A DNA stretch of 21,504 bases from Congregibacter sp. (GTDB taxonomy: Bacteria > Pseudomonadota > Gammaproteobacteria > Pseudomonadales > Halieaceae): positions 1 to 21,504 of the forward strand of contig JACETJ010000005.1 of the NCBI GenBank assembly GCA_013911345.1, in the 5' to 3' direction. Every line of letters begins with the position of its first letter. Position 1 is the stretch's first letter. Made by a program: the position numbers and the translations under genes. Under the pieces are notes generated by a model. The model saw nothing but the letters and a program-made list of their open reading frames with translations, searched no databases and was not told the origin of the DNA. This document shows, one piece after another, positions 8,165 through 17,232 of this stretch.

Positions 8165-9175
8165 CGCCACGCATTCTGAAAATCGGCGGTCATCCACATT
8201 GCCGCCGGTCAGTGTCACCAGTATTCGCTGACCGTGAAATTTCGTGGGTTGGGACAGCACTGCTGCCAACGCGACCGCGCCACTCGGTTCCAGCTTCAGT
8301 CCAAGGTGCTGCCAAGCCATTTTCATGGCCTTGGATATCAACACCTCGGACACGTATAAACCCTCTGCGCCGTTAGATTGATTGATTAAAAAGGTCAGCT
8401 CGCCAGGGATGGGCGCCATGAGGCCATCACACCATTGTGTGCCATTGCCGGGGGCTTTTACCCGCGCGCCGCCTTGAAACGAGAGGTAATGGTCGTGCCA
8501 GCCCTCGGGCTCCGCGGTGATGATGCGCGTACCGGACGACCGTGCTTTGAGATAGGTACCGGTCCCTGCGGCGAGGCCGCCACCTCCTGTGCAAATAATC
8601 GCGGCATCAATTTGCTCTGGTGCCTGCTGAATCACTTCGGCCCCACATGTGCCCTGGCCTGCAATGGTGTGCCAGTCGTCGTAGGGCTTCACCAATGGCG
8701 CGGGGTATTTTGCCTGCAAGGCGGTGGCAACCTGCTCTCGATCCTCCGTTAGCCGGTTGTAAAAGACGGTTTCGGCTCCGAGACGACGAATGCGATCGAT
8801 CTTGGCCAAAGGCGCATCATCGGGCACCACAATCGTAGCCTGCATTCCAAGGCACCGAGCTGCATAAGCGACGCCAATACCATGATTGCCAGAAGAAAAC
8901 GCGATCACCCGCCCCATGCTCTCGTCGACTGCGAGTTGTGTCATCACATTCAATGCGCCGCGAACTTTAAACGACCCCGTTGCCTGCAAGCATTCTGCCT
9001 TTAGTAGGGCCTCACCTTTGATAAGCGAGTCGAGAAGAGGGATTCGTAAGATGGGAGTGGCAGGGGCATATCGATGCACTCGGGGCAGAGCCGAGTCGAT
9101 ATCAGTGACCAAGCGCGAAAGCTCTGATGTGGTCAGCTGTGCTGATGGGCTCACGTGGCCCCGGTTCTCGATCAT
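8153..9175 (-). CDS. PLP-dependent threonine/serine dehydratase-like enzyme
   Basis: This 340-residue enzyme is of fold-type II PLP type, close to catabolic threonine ammonia-lyase and serine racemase. ATGSFKVRGALN contains the PLP lysine (K70). FSSGNHGIGVAYAA is the substrate/cofactor asparagine loop, and TGGGGLAAGTGTYL is the glycine-rich phosphate-binding loop. The C-terminal LVTLTGGNVD completes the fold. Such enzymes convert threonine or serine to 2-oxobutyrate or pyruvate plus ammonia, but related members act on other hydroxy-amino acids, so the substrate is unsettled. No ACT regulatory domain is present, so it is not the biosynthetic IlvA. An in-frame TTG at 9184 exists; the ATG at 9175 is preferred. 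It is divergent from nfuA. Confidence 0.85.
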   Translation of the reverse strand: MIENRGHVSPSAQLTTSELSRLVTDIDSALPRVHRYAPATPILRIPLLDSLIKGEALLKAECLQATGSFKVRGALNVMTQLAVDESMGRVIAFSSGNHGIGVAYAARCLGMQATIVVPDDAPLAKIDRIRRLGAETVFYNRLTEDREQVATALQAKYPAPLVKPYDDWHTIAGQGTCGAEVIQQAPEQIDAAIICTGGGGLAAGTGTYLKARSSGTRIITAEPEGWHDHYLSFQGGARVKAPGNGTQWCDGLMAPIPGELTFLINQSNGAEGLYVSEVLISKAMKMAWQHLGLKLEPSGAVALAAVLSQPTKFHGQRILVTLTGGNVDDRRFSECVALAG

Positions 9176-9264
9176 AGCGCGCAATACTAAACCAGACTTG
9201 GCAGCCAGAGCGCAGACGACGAATCCGGTGAGCTACACAGCAATTCGCTCGGCATAGGGCGTCA

Positions 9265-9294
9265 TTGTCACTCCCAACACAAAAACGGTATTAT
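9265..9294 (+). promoter_or_regulatory. Sigma-70 promoter of nfuA
   Basis: TTGTCA (9265-9270) and TATTAT (9289-9294) each match the consensus at five of six positions and are 18 bases apart. Transcription would start near 9301, leaving a leader of about 33 bases before the ATG at 9334. This also rules out the earlier in-frame TTG at 9265 as the start codon. Confidence 0.65.
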
Positions 9295-9333
9295 CCGACT
9301 ATTCCACTTGGTTATTATTGGGGCGAAATCTGC

Positions 9334-9909
9334 ATGATTACCATCACTGAATCGGCGCAGGAGTACTTGGCAGAGCTGCTTTCGAAGCAAGAGGACGCTC
9401 TGGGCGTACGCGTGTTCATTAATGAACCCGGCACGCCGAGAGCTGAAACCTGCATCGCTTACTGTCGCGAGGGCGATATGGAGGACGGAGACGTAGAGGA
9501 GTCTTTTGAGCACTTCACTGCGTGGTTTCAGGGCAGAAGCATCCCGTTTCTCGAGGACGCCTTGGTCGATTACTCAGCGGATCGAATGGGAGGGCAGCTT
9601 ACGATTAAAGCGCCTAATGCAAAGATGCCTCGCGTGTCTGACGACAGCCCCATCGAAGATCGCATCAACTACGTCTTGTATAACGAAGTCAATCCTTCTC
9701 TGGCTGCTCACGGTGGCGAGGTGTCCCTGATCGAGGTGACCGAGGATCAGTTCGCAGTGCTCCGCTTCGGCGGAGGCTGTCAGGGCTGTAGTGCCGTGGA
9801 TATGACCCTCAAAGGCGGCGTAGAGAAGACCCTGCTAGAGCAAATCCCGCAGCTTGCAGGTGTGCGGGATACCACGGATCACAGCGATCGCAGCCAAGCT
9901 TACTATTGA
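9334..9909 (+). CDS. nfuA: Fe-S cluster carrier NfuA
   Basis: The protein has 191 residues, the same length as E. coli NfuA. It consists of an A-type-carrier-like N-terminal domain ([18 protein letters not shown], with [15 protein letters not shown]) and a C-terminal Nfu domain. The Nfu domain carries the cluster-binding CxxC motif as C149 and C152 in [18 protein letters not shown]. NfuA dimers hold a [4Fe-4S] cluster between these cysteines and deliver it to apo-enzymes, especially under oxidative stress or iron limitation. The ATG at 9334 is chosen because it gives the family's N-terminus and lies downstream of a good promoter. The stop codon overlaps the convergent DAHP synthase gene by seven bases. 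No clear IscR site was recognised. Confidence 0.96.
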   Translation: MITITESAQEYLAELLSKQEDALGVRVFINEPGTPRAETCIAYCREGDMEDGDVEESFEHFTAWFQGRSIPFLEDALVDYSADRMGGQLTIKAPNAKMPRVSDDSPIEDRINYVLYNEVNPSLAAHGGEVSLIEVTEDQFAVLRFGGGCQGCSAVDMTLKGGVEKTLLEQIPQLAGVRDTTDHSDRSQAYY

Positions 9910-10979
9910 GCGGCACGCGCCTTTAGTGCCGAGGCGACAGTGTCAGAAAGCTCCTGAATGAGAAATTCAGTCGTCGCCCAGTCAATACAGCCATCCGTCA
10001 CCGACACGCCATAGCGAAGTGCCGACAGATCTGCCGGAATCGCCTGATTCCCCGCCTCGAGGTGACTCTCCAGCATGAGTCCGACAATGGACTGATTGCC
10101 ATCTGCGATCTGCGCGGTCACATCACGCGCAACCTCCGGCTGCAATGCGGGGTTCTTCTCGGAATTGGCGTGACTGCAGTCGACCATAATATTAGCGGGA
10201 AGGTCTGCCGCCTGAAGATCGGCCTCACATCGAGCAATGTGCTCGGAACGGTAATTGGGCCCATCGCTGCCGCCCCTCAACACGATGTGACCGTAACGAT
10301 TGCCGCACGTTTCAAAGACCGAGACCTTGCCTTTCGAGTTAATCCCCAAAAACCGATGTGGATTGGCGACTGACTGTAGGGCATTGATCGCTACGGCCAG
10401 GCCGCCGTCGGTGCCATTTTTAAAGCCCACTGGAGACGAGAGGCCACTGGCCATTTCTCGGTGGGTCTGTGATTCGGTCGTCCGCGCGCCAATGGCTGAC
10501 CAGCTGATGAGGTCGTTCAGATACTGTGGGGTGATGGGGTCTAGGGCTTCGGTGGCTGTCGGCAGGCCCAGCTCCAGAATATCCCTCAGCAAGGTTCGCC
10601 CGATTTTGAGACCGTTCTCAATGTCGAAGGAATCATCGAGGCTGGGGTCATTGATCAGACCCTTCCAGCCGACTGTCGTGCGAGGTTTCTCAAAATAAAC
10701 TCGCATCACTAAATACAGGTTATCCGCGACGCGTTCGGCTAACTCTTTTAAGCGATTGGCGTAGTCTAATGCGGCCGTCACATCGTGAATGGAGCAAGGC
10801 CCTACCACCACAATCAGCCGGTGATCCTGTCGATCAATGATCTGCTCGATAGTTGCGCGCGATGCGGAGACGAATTGATATAGCGAGTCGGGAATCTCGA
10901 CTGATTCGCGCAGCGCCTCGGGCGAGATCAGCACTCGCTGATCCGCTACGTTCACGTTATGTATCTGTGGATTAGCCAC
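9903..10979 (-). CDS. aroF: Class I DAHP synthase (3-deoxy-7-phosphoheptulonate synthase)
   Basis: This enzyme condenses phosphoenolpyruvate with erythrose 4-phosphate in the first step of the shikimate pathway. The class I (AroF/G/H) pattern is clear: [62 protein letters not shown] and [13 protein letters not shown]. The segment [20 protein letters not shown] resembles the tyrosine-sensitive AroF form more than AroG or AroH, but feedback specificity is inference. Two starts compete. An ATG at 11024 gives 373 residues with only a weak, badly spaced site. The GTG at 10979 has GAGGAA six bases upstream and gives 358 residues, close to AroF's 356, so GTG is preferred. The stop overlaps that of nfuA, and no terminator separates them. 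Confidence 0.95.
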   Translation of the reverse strand: MANPQIHNVNVADQRVLISPEALRESVEIPDSLYQFVSASRATIEQIIDRQDHRLIVVVGPCSIHDVTAALDYANRLKELAERVADNLYLVMRVYFEKPRTTVGWKGLINDPSLDDSFDIENGLKIGRTLLRDILELGLPTATEALDPITPQYLNDLISWSAIGARTTESQTHREMASGLSSPVGFKNGTDGGLAVAINALQSVANPHRFLGINSKGKVSVFETCGNRYGHIVLRGGSDGPNYRSEHIARCEADLQAADLPANIMVDCSHANSEKNPALQPEVARDVTAQIADGNQSIVGLMLESHLEAGNQAIPADLSALRYGVSVTDGCIDWATTEFLIQELSDTVASALKARAAQ

Positions 10980-11187
10980 TGTGCGTTCCTCGGTTTTCGC
11001 GGTGGTGTGCCATCGGCTTGACATTGCCTTAATCGACTTTGCTTACCCATGAGCGGAGCCGGAGTGTACCGATTCAGAGAGCGGAATTCAGCCACAGCCC
11101 CTTGATTGTGTTATCTGTCGCCTAAATCGACACATCTGTATGGCCGCGGGTTCCCGAGCGTCTGGCGCGCATGGGATACTCGTCAGC

Positions 11188-13857
11188 ATGCGTGCCACCG
11201 TTGATTTATCGCTCTTCTCGCCCTTATTGGAGTTGGGTGCCTGCATAGTGACGCCAGGAAAGCGGCTGGCACGGGAAATTACAGAGAGCTGGGTAAGACA
11301 GTGTGAAGGCCAAACCCCGGTAGTCGCCACGCCGAGCGTGATAACGGTCGATAGCTGGCTAGAGCAGGCGTGGCTGCGAGCTGTGGAAGCTGGGCAACTC
11401 CCCCCCGGGAGACTGCTAACGCCACAGCAAGATCTCGCGGTCTGGCAACAGCTCATCCGTGAGGATCTGGAAGAGCGCATTGGCTTCTCGCTGACCCACC
11501 CGCGAGCGGCGGCGCAGCGTGCGCAGGTCGCATGGAACAAGCTGACGATGCATGGCGGGGCCGAGCGGGACGAGATCTGGGCCGCGTTTCAGTATGACGA
11601 AGACTGTCAGGTTTTTTCAGATTGGGCTCGTCAATACCGTGCGCAACTCACTCAATTGGGAGCGGTATCCCGTTACGGAGCCTATCAGCAGTTACTGTCC
11701 GTACGGGTGACCGACCGACCGACAGTAGGGCTATTTGTGGTGCCTGATCTGCCGCCGCTGACGCGTCAGACGCTCGACCATCTGGCTAACGTTCAACTGA
11801 TCGATCCGGGCAGACGAGATCACGCAGATATTCCTGTTCGCTCTTACATCACCCGCGATGATGAATTGTTTGCGGCCGCACAGTGGGCGCAGTCCAGCAG
11901 CGACGAATCGGGGCATCGAGTAGGGATTGTTCTCCTGGATATGGCCAACGATCGGAATCGTCTCGAGTACTTCCTCCGGCAGGAATTTGATTGTCTCGAC
12001 GCGCGCTATAACGATCTGCCGGTGAACTTCGCTACCGGTATGCCGCTGGCCACCACACCCATGTATCGGGATGCGCTGGCTGCTCTGGCATGGGAAGTTC
12101 GCCCGCTCAGCCGGCCGCAATGGCTGAGCCTGATTCGCTCACCCTATCTCGCGTTTAAAGACGACGCGCAGATGTTGCCAGGCTTGATTCAGGCGCAGTT
12201 CCTGTCAGGGAGTCATGAGATTTCTCTCGGGGATTCGCTGCACATCGCAACACGTGAAAACCCATCATCTGAACTGACCGGGGTCCTGAGATCGATCAGA
12301 TCAAGTCGAGTACAAAAGGGGGTAAAGAATCTCGACGATTGGTCGGAGGTGATTCGTGAGCGGCTGACACTCTGGCGATGGCCAGACAGGGCGGGGCTAG
12401 ACTCCATCGAATATCAGCAGTCCCAGCGATTTGACGCCAGTCTTGACGCGCTCGCCTCGCTTTCTGTTGTACTGCCGCATCAGTCATATGAGTCCGCGCT
12501 GAATCTTTGGCGAGAGTGTCTCTCTGCCATCGTTTTTCAGCCCAAAACGCCTCACGGAAGTATTCAAGTTCTGGGCCCGCTGGAGGCCATAGGAGGCCAA
12601 TTCGACGCGCTCTGGATTTGTGGTGCGCAACAGGGAGTGCTGCCTGCACGAACACGGGTTGAACCCTTCCTGCCGCCAGCCATTCAGAAATCTCTGGGGA
12701 TGGCGGATATCGATGATGCGGCACTGATCCAGCAAGCGCGCACGCTACTTCAGGTCTGGTCTGCAGGCAGTCAAGAGGTGGTGGCCAGCTTTCACTGTTC
12801 CGATCAGGGGCTGGAGGCGAATGTCAGCCCATTGCTGTGCGGAACCGCTAAAGAAAGTCATGTCTCATGGTTTCCGCCAGACCGATGGAATGGCGTCCTG
12901 AGACTGGAGAGGGCGCCCCAAGACGAGTCACTGCCGCATGCCACTTCGGAGGCGTCTGGCGGCACGTCCCTGATCCGAGATCAGGCAGCCTGTCCTTTTC
13001 GTTCATTCGCCAGGCATCGACTTAACCTACGTTCACTTCAGCCATCGCTGATCGGGATTTCGGCATCCGAGAGGGGGGCGTTTTTGCATGAGGCCCTGTT
13101 CAGGATATGGCGCGAGATCCAGTCGAGCGATGAACTAGCCGCGCTATCGCCCGCAGCAGAGCAAGTCCTGCTTGAGGCGGCGGTGTCCGGATCCATGCAG
13201 CACACTGAAAGTGCATGCGAGGCGCGCGGATATAGTCTACGAGAAAGAGTCGGCCCGGCCTGTTGGCAGCTGGAGCATCAGGTATGTATAGACATACTGA
13301 GGCAATGGCTAGGTCATGAGAGAAAGCGAATCTCGCCGTTTCAGGTTGTGGAGATGGAGAAAAATCGGGCACTGCAAGTGAATGGTCTGGCGCTCATGCT
13401 CCGCCCCGATCGCATTGACGAACTTGCTGATGGCCGCAGAGCGGTCATCGATTATAAGACCCGTGCACCGTCTAAGACTCGTTGGCTGGGTGATCGCCCG
13501 CAGGAACCCCAGCTTCCCCTCTACAGCTTGCTTGATTCCACGATACAGGGCATCGCTTTTGCTGAGCTGTCGACGACCGATCCAGTCAAGTTTGTCGCAT
13601 TAGGCGAGGAGCTTGGTTTGACTGAGCACGATAATAAATCTCTTGAATCACAAACTCGCGGCATCGCGACGACATGGTCCGACCTGGTCGAGCAGTGGAA
13701 GGCTTCATTGCATCAACTTGCTGTTGAGTTTATGGCGGGTGCGGCAACGGTGACTCCGCGGCCCGGTGCCTGCGATTATTGTGACCTTGCATCGCTATGC
13801 CGCATAAACGAGCTGCGGTCCGTTGCCAAGCTAGAAGCACTGGAGGATCCATCTTGA
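11188..13857 (+). CDS. AddB-like nuclease subunit of a double-strand break repair complex
   Basis: This about 889-residue protein belongs to the AddB-like PD-(D/E)XK family, annotated in proteobacteria as a probable DNA repair protein. The N-terminal motif GACIVTPGKRLARE stands where a helicase would have Walker A but lacks the GKT/S core, so the helicase fold looks inactive, as in RecC and AddB. The C-terminal nuclease shows RPDRID (D741, D744), VIDYKT (D755, K757) and QLPLY (775-779). Cysteines C602, C862, C865 and C871 have the C-xn-CxxC-x5-C spacing of the AddB/Cas4-type [4Fe-4S] cluster. An earlier ATG at 11140 is in frame; 11188 fits the family's short N-terminus better, though neither has a strong ribosome site. 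It overlaps the AddA-like helicase gene by 4 bases. No RecB, RecC or RecD gene is in the window. Confidence 0.88.
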   Translation: MRATVDLSLFSPLLELGACIVTPGKRLAREITESWVRQCEGQTPVVATPSVITVDSWLEQAWLRAVEAGQLPPGRLLTPQQDLAVWQQLIREDLEERIGFSLTHPRAAAQRAQVAWNKLTMHGGAERDEIWAAFQYDEDCQVFSDWARQYRAQLTQLGAVSRYGAYQQLLSVRVTDRPTVGLFVVPDLPPLTRQTLDHLANVQLIDPGRRDHADIPVRSYITRDDELFAAAQWAQSSSDESGHRVGIVLLDMANDRNRLEYFLRQEFDCLDARYNDLPVNFATGMPLATTPMYRDALAALAWEVRPLSRPQWLSLIRSPYLAFKDDAQMLPGLIQAQFLSGSHEISLGDSLHIATRENPSSELTGVLRSIRSSRVQKGVKNLDDWSEVIRERLTLWRWPDRAGLDSIEYQQSQRFDASLDALASLSVVLPHQSYESALNLWRECLSAIVFQPKTPHGSIQVLGPLEAIGGQFDALWICGAQQGVLPARTRVEPFLPPAIQKSLGMADIDDAALIQQARTLLQVWSAGSQEVVASFHCSDQGLEANVSPLLCGTAKESHVSWFPPDRWNGVLRLERAPQDESLPHATSEASGGTSLIRDQAACPFRSFARHRLNLRSLQPSLIGISASERGAFLHEALFRIWREIQSSDELAALSPAAEQVLLEAAVSGSMQHTESACEARGYSLRERVGPACWQLEHQVCIDILRQWLGHERKRISPFQVVEMEKNRALQVNGLALMLRPDRIDELADGRRAVIDYKTRAPSKTRWLGDRPQEPQLPLYSLLDSTIQGIAFAELSTTDPVKFVALGEELGLTEHDNKSLESQTRGIATTWSDLVEQWKASLHQLAVEFMAGAATVTPRPGACDYCDLASLCRINELRSVAKLEALEDPS
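13842..13847 (+). promoter_or_regulatory. Ribosome binding site deciding a TTG start
   Basis: GGAGGA stands six bases before the TTG at 13854, inside the end of the addB-like gene. It is the strongest ribosome site in this part of the window and favours TTG over the in-frame ATG at 13797 or the GTG at 13860. Confidence 0.65.
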
Positions 13858-16800
13858 CGGTGGCCGATCACAATGTGCGGCGCGAGGCGATCGACGCCAC
13901 GCGGAGCTTTTGTATCAGCGCGCCTGCCGGGTCGGGAAAAACCGAACTGCTAACACAGCGGTTGCTCGCGTTACTGGCAAGAGTTGATCGGCCAGAACAG
14001 GTTCTGGCCATCACATTTACCCGCAAGGCCGCAAAAGAAATGGCGCTTCGCGTCATTGAGAAACTTGATCAAGCTCGACAAGACACCCCGGTCTCAGCTG
14101 ACTACGAACTTCAGACCAGAGAGTTGGCACTGGCGGTGGTAGACCACGCCGACCAAAAAAAGTGGCGACTGGACGACACCACGCTCAACATACGGACCAT
14201 CGATAGCTTCTGTCATGAGCTCACACGACAAATGCCGATATTGAGTGGCACAGGGGGTGGGGTAGAGCCCGTTGATAACGCGCAACCTCTTTATGAGGAA
14301 GCCGTGAGGCAATTTCTGACTCAGGCGGGGGAGGCCGGAGATGGCGATCGCATCATCCAGCTGCTGCAACATTTCGATAATCGCTGGTCAAGAGCCAGTG
14401 AGTTGCTGGTTGCATTGCTGGGGCGCAGGGGAGACTGGGCCGACGTCGTTAACCAACACCACAGTCCAGACACCGCCGAGGCGGTGCTGGCGGAAACCGT
14501 CAGCGATCTCACTTCAGAGCGATTACATGGAGCGATCCGTCGTCTGGGCGATCATCTAGACGCCCTTTTGCCTGCGATGAACGAGGCGAGAGCGCACCTA
14601 GGAAAAGGGCCTCTCTCTATCACAGCGCGAGTTGAATCACTGCCGGACTGGCAGGTCATGGTAGGCATGTTGCTGACAACGCAGAATGAATGGCGAAAGC
14701 CACGAGGCATAAACGCGAAGCTTGGCTTTCCACCTAAAAGCGATCACAAAATCCAGTTTGCATCCATTTTAGAGGCGCTCGCTGCTGACTCAGGTTTACT
14801 GGAGGCTCTGATTGAGATCAGGCACCTGCCAGCCGCTCTGCGTGGCGGTAATGCGTGGGACTTGATCGTGTTGATCTCCTCTTTGCTACCTGTGCTTCAG
14901 GCGCATCTGCTCTTGGTCTTTCAGCGCACCGGCGAGGTCGATCACACCCATGTCGCACTCGCCGCGATCCAGGCCTTGGGCACGGATGAGCTGCCGACGG
15001 CATTGGCACAAAGGCTCGATTACCAGATTGAGCATATTTTGATTGATGAGTTTCAGGACACATCTGCCTCTCAGGCTGAGCTCTTGAGGAGGCTCATACG
15101 CGCCTGGCCTGATCACAACGCCACTGGCGCAGCCCCTAGAACGTTATTTATGGTCGGCGACGCGATGCAGTCGATCTATGGATTTCGCTACGCCGACGTG
15201 GCGCTTTTTTTGAGCGCCAGACAAGGACATTTCGGTGGCATCAAGCTCGAGTCTTTGACTTTGAGTCAAAATTTCCGTTCACGCCCGGAGGTCGTGGAAT
15301 GGGTCAATGAGGTATTTGCAGAGCTGATGGGAGCAGAAGATCACGCTCACTACGGCAGGGTGAGGCATGTCAAAGCGGATGGTTTGCCCAACCCCATGTC
15401 GTCAGCCGATGCTGGCGTTCATGTCAGCTTGTTCGAGGATGTTGATGGATCCCCTGAAGCGCAATACGTGGCAGAGCGGGTTGGGGCTATCATCAGCCAA
15501 AACGATGATGCGACCATAGCGATCCTCGTGCGCGCCAAAAGCCATGCAGACGACGTCGCCATGGCGCTTGAAGAAGCCGGTATTCCTTTTAGCGGTGACG
15601 CAATCCAGTCGCTCGCTGAGCAGCCGATCATCACTGATTTGCTGGCCCTGTGTCGTTACCTCGCAAATCCCGCCGACACGGTTGCGGCGATTTCACTGCT
15701 CAGAGGCCCCTGGTGTGGCGTAACAATGCGCACGCTAACGCAGTTTCTGACGGCACATCCGGAGCGACCCCTCAATCTGTTACCTGCTCTTCAGTACCTG
15801 CCGGAGTTGCCCAATGAAGAGGCTAAGCGCCTCCAGCAGATGTCGGCCGTTTTACAGTGGGCCGAAATGAAACGTGATCGCTTGTCGCTGTCGATATGGG
15901 TTGAGCAGGTATGGCTGCGTCTGGGTGGCTCGTTGTCGGCGCAAGGCCAGGATTTATGGCGCGTCGAGGCATTTTTATCTTCCTTGCGTAAGGCCGAGGA
16001 TTTGGGTTTGGGACTGAACATTGACTGGCTTGAACGGGACATTGCAGCCACCGCTGTGGAGTCGCCAGATAAAGTTAACGGCGTGAGGATTATGACCTTA
16101 CACAAATCGAAAGGCCTCGAATTTGATTATGTTTTCATGCCTCATTTGCAAAAGCGCGCGCGAGCATTGCAACGCGAACTGTTTCGTTGGCATTGGCACC
16201 AAGGGGCTCCGGGTCGGCGCCTACTTATCGCTGCAAATGACGAGGACAAGCACTCAAATACGCTTTATAACTATCTGAACTGGCTACAGAAAAAGAAAGA
16301 TCAGGAGGAGCTCAAGCGACTGCTTTATGTCGGCGTCACCAGAGCAAAGGTAGCGGCGTTTTTAACCGCCTCGGTTGAAGTGATCGATGAGGAGGGCTCT
16401 CCTGATGGCCTGTCTGGCTCACTGCTTGGGCTAATGCTGTCGTCGGAGATCGCCGTCAATGGGACAGTGATCCGGCCAGCAGCAATGCGAGCATCGAAGG
16501 GTGATCAGGGCTCCCCAAAGTTTGACGACCAGCCCCAGCGCTACCGGCTTTCTCTGGACGCCCAGACAGATGCCGGCCAAGCGGTTGATCCAGCACTAAC
16601 AAGCAAAACCAAACAGGCTGCGGTGTCACTAGGTGCTGGTAATCGCCTAGAACGTGTTATTGGCACGGTCACCCACCGGGTGCTGGAACTTGCGGCACGT
16701 AAGGAGGCGCCCTCTAGCGCGGAGGATTCGCGAGTACAAGCATGGATCGAACACAACCTCTCTCAATATGCGCTCACGCCGCAGCTGGCTGAGCAAGCTC

Positions 16801-17171
16801 AGATCAGAGTGAGCGAGCTGATTGATCGCGCCCTGTCCTGTGAGATAGGTCGCTGGATTCTTGAGGCACAGATTGATGCAGAAGCAGAGTTGTCCCTGAG
16901 CACGATCGAGCAAGGCGAGGTAAAGACTTACGTGATTGATCGAACTTTTCTTGATGATCGCGAGGGTGTGCGTTGGGTGATTGATTACAAGACAAGCCAG
17001 CCGCTTGAGGGGGAGAGCCTGTCTGCATTTTGTGCGCGAGAGCAAGACGCGTACCAAGGCCAGCTACACAATTACGCAGAGTTGTTGCGCAATATGGATT
17101 GGGGGCGTGATGCGCCGATCAAGTCGGCGATTTACTTTCCAGCGATTCAGTATCTCAGTATCTGCGAATAA
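13854..17171 (+). CDS. AddA-like UvrD/RecB-family helicase-nuclease
   Basis: From the TTG start this is 1,105 residues. It contains a complete superfamily 1A helicase: Walker A at 23-30 (APAGSGKT), AITFTRKAAKEM, Walker B with D398 and E399 (ILIDEFQDTSASQ), GDAMQSIYGFRYAD, LSQNFRS, MTLHKSKGLEFDYVF and RLLYVGVTRAK. A RecB/AddA-type nuclease domain ends the protein: H941 in GTVTHRVLE, D1044 and K1046 in VIDYKT, and YQGQLHNY at 1067-1074. It should unwind and degrade DNA from double-strand ends together with the AddB-like partner, preparing it for RecA. The TTG overlaps the partner's stop codon (TTGA), and a GGAGGA site precedes it; an in-frame ATG at 13797 would overlap by 61 bases. A terminator follows the stop directly. 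The partner gene and nuclease domain argue against an ordinary UvrD or Rep. Confidence 0.9.
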   Translation: MTVADHNVRREAIDATRSFCISAPAGSGKTELLTQRLLALLARVDRPEQVLAITFTRKAAKEMALRVIEKLDQARQDTPVSADYELQTRELALAVVDHADQKKWRLDDTTLNIRTIDSFCHELTRQMPILSGTGGGVEPVDNAQPLYEEAVRQFLTQAGEAGDGDRIIQLLQHFDNRWSRASELLVALLGRRGDWADVVNQHHSPDTAEAVLAETVSDLTSERLHGAIRRLGDHLDALLPAMNEARAHLGKGPLSITARVESLPDWQVMVGMLLTTQNEWRKPRGINAKLGFPPKSDHKIQFASILEALAADSGLLEALIEIRHLPAALRGGNAWDLIVLISSLLPVLQAHLLLVFQRTGEVDHTHVALAAIQALGTDELPTALAQRLDYQIEHILIDEFQDTSASQAELLRRLIRAWPDHNATGAAPRTLFMVGDAMQSIYGFRYADVALFLSARQGHFGGIKLESLTLSQNFRSRPEVVEWVNEVFAELMGAEDHAHYGRVRHVKADGLPNPMSSADAGVHVSLFEDVDGSPEAQYVAERVGAIISQNDDATIAILVRAKSHADDVAMALEEAGIPFSGDAIQSLAEQPIITDLLALCRYLANPADTVAAISLLRGPWCGVTMRTLTQFLTAHPERPLNLLPALQYLPELPNEEAKRLQQMSAVLQWAEMKRDRLSLSIWVEQVWLRLGGSLSAQGQDLWRVEAFLSSLRKAEDLGLGLNIDWLERDIAATAVESPDKVNGVRIMTLHKSKGLEFDYVFMPHLQKRARALQRELFRWHWHQGAPGRRLLIAANDEDKHSNTLYNYLNWLQKKKDQEELKRLLYVGVTRAKVAAFLTASVEVIDEEGSPDGLSGSLLGLMLSSEIAVNGTVIRPAAMRASKGDQGSPKFDDQPQRYRLSLDAQTDAGQAVDPALTSKTKQAAVSLGAGNRLERVIGTVTHRVLELAARKEAPSSAEDSRVQAWIEHNLSQYALTPQLAEQAQIRVSELIDRALSCEIGRWILEAQIDAEAELSLSTIEQGEVKTYVIDRTFLDDREGVRWVIDYKTSQPLEGESLSAFCAREQDAYQGQLHNYAELLRNMDWGRDAPIKSAIYFPAIQYLSICE

Positions 17172-17200
17172 AAAAACCCGGCATAGGCCGGGTCTCTTTA
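17170..17200 (+). terminator. Rho-independent terminator after the addBA-like operon
   Basis: A perfect 7-bp stem ACCCGGC (17176-17182) with GCCGGGT (17187-17193) and loop ATAG is followed by TCTCTTT and preceded by a run of A. It begins at the stop codon of the helicase. The A run makes it usable from the other strand as well, where it would serve the convergent exported-protein gene. Confidence 0.85.
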
Positions 17201-17232
17201 AGCGTTTTGTGACGACGCTGGGGGTATGACAA

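Noticed and set aside
9265..9333. N-terminal extension of NfuA from the TTG at 9265
   Set aside because: It starts on the -35 box of a good promoter, and NfuA proteins begin at the residues encoded from 9334.
9295..9333. Possible IscR binding site in the nfuA leader
   Set aside because: The stretch is AT-rich but does not follow the type 1 or type 2 IscR pattern well enough to claim.
11140..11187. N-terminal extension of the AddB-like protein
   Set aside because: The ATG at 11140 lacks a ribosome site, and the extra 16 residues (Gly, Ala and Ser rich) do not look like family sequence; kept only as an alternative.
11188..17171. Phage-defence reading of the nuclease-helicase pair
   Set aside because: No mobile-element or other defence gene lies nearby, base use matches the neighbours, and the domain set fits AddAB-type repair better.
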